Positions 59,131 through 64,000 of a stretch of 64,000 bases of DNA are shown here, in pieces. Every line of letters starts with the position of its first letter. The first letter of the stretch is position 1. Source of the stretch: Doryteuthis pealeii. Lineage: Eukaryota > Mollusca > Cephalopoda > Myopsida > Loliginidae. The notes under the pieces were generated by a model, which did no database searches, was not told the origin of the DNA, and was given only the letters and a program-made list of their open reading frames with translations. The translations under genes and the position numbers were made by a program. Where the stretch lies: assembly GCA_023376005.1 (NCBI GenBank), contig CM042150.1, forward strand, positions 79,734,095 to 79,798,094, read 5' to 3'.

Positions 59131-59270
59131 AGGACCTGATGGTAGGTGTGACGTTCCACCTCAGATGCTAAAATAATCTCATTGGTCTAGCGCTGGTGAA
59201 AAGGAGATAGACTCCCCCGCTGCCTGGCTGATACCGACATTAGGCTGCCCCGATGACTTTACTTACTTCA
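59131..59270 (+). mobile_element. SINE-B 3' fragment (copy 2)
   Basis: Ortholog of 2,817-2,949. It keeps GATACCGACATTAGGCTGCC, where copy 1 has lost several bases. Confidence 0.8.
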
Positions 59271-60217
59271 GCGAAAATCATAATTGTGCTCAATTCGCTT
59301 TTAACCGTTTGGCCATACATTACACATCTCTACGCTTACAGACACAAATTTTAGCAAAATATCAAGGCAGCAGAACATATTGATCAATCTGTCCGCCTGA
59401 TGCGTGTCTCAACAAATATTTCACGTATAAGCCTTGTCAATGGGACCTTGAGTGCCCCGGCTGCATTCCCTATAGAGAAATAAGTCCAACCCACAAATGG
59501 GTGTCCTGGATATTATATTAATTGCATCCAGTTGTTAAGCCCAGCTATAGAGATTAGACGAATAACATCTTCATTGCCATTACTTCCATATCCACCCTCA
59601 ATAAGAGGGTCAAATATAACAAAAGATTATTATACGGTTATTCATATGCACAGCCGCGCGTGGATACAGTCATAACGTCACAGCCTACACGCATTTTCAT
59701 GCACACGCGCATGACAACATACGCACACGTACAAACAAACAAAAAAAGCATTCACTTAAACATGCAACACGAGAATACAGTTATAAAAAATACCATCATT
59801 TTCCAAAAAAAAATTCATTTAACTAGAAATGCCATAACAAGACGACTTCAGTTCCAGTGATCTTCTAAAAAAGAGATTTTATCTCGAAAATTCAAGACTA
59901 AAATACAAGTTAACACACAACACCATTGTTACCTTATTTGTTACTCCTGCATTGTGATAGCCTTCAAAATCAACCTCCAAAAGAATTATTAGTATTGAAT
60001 AGGAATAATTCAAACTATACAACCGTGTGCAAACCAATGATTATGAAATAACAATAGATCCTTAAAATCATATAATTTTATAATAGATAGAAATACTTAA
60101 AAACTTTGAGCCTATTATTTGTATCAAATCCTTATATCAAATAACACATAATGTGTTCATATGCCGTTAAAATAAGGCAGCAACCTTAAAATGTCACACA
60201 TGAGCAACTACAATTGG

Positions 60218-60605
60218 ACATATGGCCTAGTGGATAAAGGAGTTAGGTTAAGACAGTTCTAAGTGACAGTTATCTCTGGATTGCCGGTTCAATCCTGATC
60301 AAGGGCAGCAGTAACATAGAATAAAAATTAACACAGCTTAACGCCTCTACCTCAGCTATGGTTAGCGGAATGAGAACAGAATACCCCCGTGGACTGAATA
60401 AAGGATTAGGTTCAAAGTTCCGTGATGGCTCCCGATTACGACAAGAAGGTTCCCGATTACGACAAGAAAGTTCCCAAGTCCGAAATGAAGGTTCCCAAGT
60501 CCGATAAGAAATACCTGAAGAAGGCCGGATGGCATATCGGCCGAAACGTTGTACAGATAACAATGAAGATGAGTACAATAGTCCGAATAACGCAGATAAT
60601 ACTAA
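60218..60605 (+). mobile_element. SINE-C-like element (copy 2)
   Basis: Ortholog of 3,937-4,330, keeping a fuller tRNA-like head (GACAGTTCTAAGTGACAGTT). The 20-bp tandem repeats are fewer and more regular (CCCGATTACGACAAGAAGGT). The stem-loop GGCCG 60,523-60,527 / CGGCC 60,538-60,542 is intact. Confidence 0.6.
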
Positions 60606-60721
60606 TCATCAAGTCTCATCTCAAACATTCAGAAAAATAAGCAACTACACTTTTACCATTTTATTAATAAAAAATAATTTTCTTTCAAAAACCGAAATTG
60701 TATTATTTTTAATGCTATCAC

Positions 60722-60822
60722 AAGTAAATATATAATAAATAATATATAAAATAATAATAATAATAATAATTAATAATATATATATATATATATAATAATA
60801 ATAATATAATATATATATATAT
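60722..60822. repeat. AT and TAA microsatellite
   Basis: Present only in copy 2; copy 1 reads straight through at about 4,450. Confidence 0.9.
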
Positions 60823-61083
60823 GGTAATACAAGTAAAACGGTATTATTCAGATTATTATTATCATCACCACCATCATCATCATTACCAAAGCCCATAGCA
60901 GTGGAACTCCAAAATATGAATGCTAGAGTCTCCCACCCAAAAAGTATCCCTTTACAGTTTTATCGGCTCATTCGAATAAAAGACATACATATTAGACTGA
61001 TACAGAACACAAACACACACGCGCACACACACTCATACACACACATCGACAGACAAGCACAACAAACGCATACATACACATAC

Positions 61084-61084
<1 letters not shown>

Positions 61085-61136
<52 letters not shown>
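61085..61136. repeat. AT microsatellite
   Basis: An (AT)n run that in copy 1 continues uninterrupted; here it is followed by a SINE-B fragment. Confidence 0.93.
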
Positions 61137-61137
<1 letters not shown>

Positions 61138-61138
<1 letters not shown>

Positions 61139-61276
61139 AGCTGATGGTAGGTGTGGCGCCACCTCAGATGCTAAAAACAATCTCCATGGTCTAGCGCTAT
61201 TGAAAAGGGGATAGACCCCCTCACTGACTGGCTGATACCGACTTTAGGCCGCCCCGTTGACTTTACTTTTACTTAC
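61138..61276 (+). mobile_element. SINE-B 3' fragment private to copy 2
   Basis: GAGCTGATGGTAGGTGTGG to GTTGACTTTACTTTTACTTA sits inside the AT microsatellite. It is absent at 4,686-4,811. Confidence 0.85.
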
Positions 61277-61292
61277 ACATATATAAATATAA

Positions 61293-61572
61293 GGAAGCGC
61301 ATGGTGTAATGGTTAAAGTCATGGGAAATGGACTCGTCGCCCTGACTTCAAATCCTGGACGTGGTAATTGCATTTAACTTAGCACTAATACCCTTGGGAA
61401 AGGTATGAATCCTTCTCTCCCACCAGCTATAGGTAAATAGTAGGGCAGACTAGGCTCTTTAACATTGGTTAGGCAACTGGTCTAGGAGAAGGAAAACTCT
61501 GAATTCAAACCTGTTGAACTCCGCTTACGAAATTGACCTTGTGTCACATCCTGCTCGTGCGGAGGGGTTGGA
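61293..61572 (+). mobile_element. SINE-A (copy 2)
   Basis: Ortholog of 4,813-5,089, with the full A-to-B box spacing. Confidence 0.9.
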
Positions 61573-61993
61573 ATATATATATATATATATATAGATATAC
61601 CCCAAGTGGCCAATTGGGTAACAAGACATCATTGTAACCGAGTCCGAACTCCATTTAAGAAAAATTATAAACCCTAACACCCCCTGTTATGGATTAAATA
61701 ATACCACTACTTTTCTTCTGAAAGAATAGCTTTGACGCCAAATAACCCACGAAGGTTGATATGCCATTAAAAAGAAGCCGAAACCAATCCATTCTATTTC
61801 TGGTTGTACTTATTTGTAAGCAATATTTTATTTCTCGAAATTATAAAAACATCTTGAACTTGAAATTTTTATCAATATTTTTGTCTTCGAGAAGCTGTTG
61901 TCCTTTACTAAGGGTAGCTTAGTTTGGTACCAAGCAAGAAGCGTGGGCACACAATGAGAATAGAACTCACTATCAATGTTCTGCTTGCCAACC

Positions 61994-62217
61994 AAGGCGT
62001 TATGTGTAGTGGTTATCGTTGTAGAAAATGAACACGGCGAGACGAGTTCAAATCCTGGATGAGGCTGTTTTCATTTCACATAGCGGTAATACCCGTTGAG
62101 AAGGGGGCGAATCCAACTATTTCTCCTTAAGCTAGGAGTAAATAGTAGGGCGGACTCGGCTCTTAGACTTTGGTATGGAAACCGGTGTAGAAGAATGGAA
62201 ACTCTGAATTCAAACCA
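61994..62217 (+). mobile_element. SINE-A, old, truncated (copy 2)
   Basis: Ortholog of 5,394-5,612. It keeps AAATAGTAGGGCGGACTC, where copy 1 lost five bases. Confidence 0.75.
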
Positions 62218-63086
62218 AAGGGGCTGATCTTTCTTTAGTCAAAGCTCCTCTGGGAGCTCCTCCTCTCCCTACGCCTGTCCTTTCCACTAAACAATTTCTT
62301 TCTGTCGTCTTTTTCTTCTTAAACCTAACTGCACATTTCCTCCCACCAAGTACCATTCTTTATTTAATAGCATAATTGAGTCATGACACAATTTCAAAAG
62401 TATCACCCCACAGTGAGAATCGAACTCACTAACAATGTTATGCTAGCCTATTTATCAAACCATTTTTAATAAGTGAAGTGCTCTTCGAAGATATTGTTTG
62501 GTGTCTTACATTCAACTAGATTTTGGATGGCAACACAAGAATTTATCAAAAAGACAATATAAAAATAAGATAAGAAAAAAAGCATAAAAATACAACAATC
62601 AAAACAGAAAAGAAATCACCTATCCCGAGCGCCGAGGCAAAGAAATAAATTATTGTTAGGTTCGTGTACACGCATACACTCTTCGAAATACGTCGATAGT
62701 ACGACACAGAGTGAGCTGATAGATGGAGTAAAAAAACAGAGATAAATGAGACGAATAGAATATTTAAAAGCCGGCTTCTGCTGGAGAAAGCGTGCCGGTT
62801 AGACGTGCTACTTTGTAGTATTCTCGCCGAGGCATTGTGATGACACGTTAAACTAGTTGCTGGCAGAACTGTGTGGAGTCGAGTAACACAGGAGAGCAAG
62901 ACTAATGCTGTGCGTTCGGCTTAATCGGGAGTAAGGAAAACGAAAAGTGAGAATTTAATTTTCTTTATAAATTATAGATTTATTTTTTTGTTATTATTAT
63001 TATTATTCAAACATAACCTGCATTCCTGTCAATGCACTTAATCAAACTATTCTGCATTGATAAAATACACTGAACATTATACATTG

Positions 63087-63374
63087 TGAAAGCGCGTAGT
63101 GTAATAGTTAAAGTCATGGGAAATGGACTCGTCGCCCCGAGTTCAAATCCTGGATGTGATAATTGTATTTCACTTAACGCTAATACCTTTAGGAAAGGTA
63201 TGAATCCTACTCTCCCTCCTGCTATGGATAAATAGAAGGGCAGACTGGGCTCTTTAACCTTGGTTAGGCAGAAGGAAAACTCTGAATTCAAACCTGTTGA
63301 ACTTCGCTTAAGAAATTAACCTTGTGTCGCATCCAGCTCGTGCGAAGGGGTTGGTAAATATATATATATATATA
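63087..63374 (+). mobile_element. SINE-A (copy 2)
   Basis: Ortholog of 6,496-6,776, with the same internal deletion. Confidence 0.88.
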
Positions 63375-63609
63375 AAATGAATATTTCAGACAAAAAGTCT
63401 GGTTATGTGATTGATGCATTTTCGAATATATGTGTGTGCATGCATCTATCTATCTATCTATCTATCCAACTAATTGGTTGCTTGGTTGATTGGTTAGTTG
63501 GTTGATTGGATTTTACTGCATATCAACCCTCGTTGGGTTATTTTATGCCGAAGACGTTTTGTTTTATTCATTCTTCATTTTTTCAAACTCAGTTTTTTTA
63601 ATATTTATT

Positions 63610-64000
63610 TTTATCTACCCCATAGTGGGACCCTAACAGATACTACCACTCCGGGTCAGATTGGATCTGAAAGCAATGGTAATGAATGGGTACTCAACTT
63701 CCCAGGGTTCCAGAATTAGGACTTCACCACTAGATGCAGTTAAAAGTCATGACCAGAATAATAAGACTCAGCCACCGCCCTCGAGCACATATGATAAAAA
63801 ACGGTTGGGGTTGGTATAAATGCTATAGGGTCGGGATAATTATACAGGTACTATGGCTTGACGTAACCATCCGGTATATCGGAGGGGCCTCTCTGATCGC
63901 ACGTCAAGACTAAGGGCAAAAGTGAAGTGTTGCATATCATAGATGGTCATCCAACAGAATACCACCTTAATTACTAGGGACCGCCACCCACAGCGAATAT
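63610..64000 (+). repeat. Repeat C (copy 2, cut by window end)
   Basis: Ortholog of 7,030-7,425. It lacks about 15 bases (CACCCTATCCTCAAC) present in copy 1. Confidence 0.65.

Larger units (their letters stand above)
56450..64000. repeat. Direct-repeat block, copy 2
   Basis: It is co-linear with 136-7,425, and the window ends while homology continues. Relative to copy 1 it lacks the SINE of 1,720-2,007 and gains 57,773-58,028, an AT/TAA tract at 60,722-60,822, a SINE-B piece at 61,138-61,276 and about 110 bp at 61,575-61,690. Confidence 0.9.

Overview
This window is eukaryotic, AT-rich and dominated by repeats. The best guess is a cephalopod mollusc, probably an octopod. Two abundant tRNA-derived SINE families with intact pol III A and B boxes resemble the SINEs described from octopus, and they sit among long AT, GT and GA microsatellites, Helitron ends and a decayed non-LTR retrotransposon. 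I see no complete protein-coding gene. The only coding candidates are one possible exon (41,042-41,229, with a good splice donor) and a LINE C-terminal fragment (52,185-52,620). Nearly all longer open frames are readings of microsatellites or of a purine-rich satellite.

Layout. (1) About 136-7,425 and about 56,450-64,000 are two copies of one block in direct orientation, roughly 97% alike by eye where sampled. Each copy has private insertions: a SINE only in the first, and a 256-bp structured insert with an 18-bp target-site duplication only in the second. (2) 7.4-13.2 kb holds compound microsatellites and SINEs. (3) 13.2-16.2 kb holds diverged SINEs and a Helitron end. (4) 16.2-20.3 kb is T-rich and poor in SINEs and satellites. 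It is followed by a CpG-rich stretch of about 375 bp (20.3-20.7 kb) and then 2.8 kb of purine-rich tandem satellite (about 185-bp units) that runs into a 100-N gap at 23,901-24,000. (5) From about 25.0 to 46.4 kb the sequence is one very large imperfect palindrome centred near 36,812: each arm carries the same SINEs, Helitrons, unclassified repeats and exon candidate in mirror order. The left arm is much noisier than the right, so a fold-back chimeric long read or an unpolished contig is at least as likely as a real inverted duplication. (6) 46.4-56.4 kb carries microsatellites, unclassified repeats, a 160-bp inverted repeat around a SINE, tandem SINEs, the LINE fragment, a young SINE with a perfect 16-bp target-site duplication and a clean 328-bp non-autonomous Helitron.

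The most interesting element is a complete hammerhead-ribozyme motif of type I on the minus strand at 53,138-53,185. All core residues are present, with an 8-bp stem I, a 5-bp stem II, a GUC cleavage site and a minimal self-complementary stem III (ACACGUGU). This is the architecture of the small, dimer-acting hammerheads linked to Penelope-like retroelements. Two degraded relatives lie in the palindrome arms. Repeat family labels A-D and C/D-repeat are mine, used only to link copies within this window.
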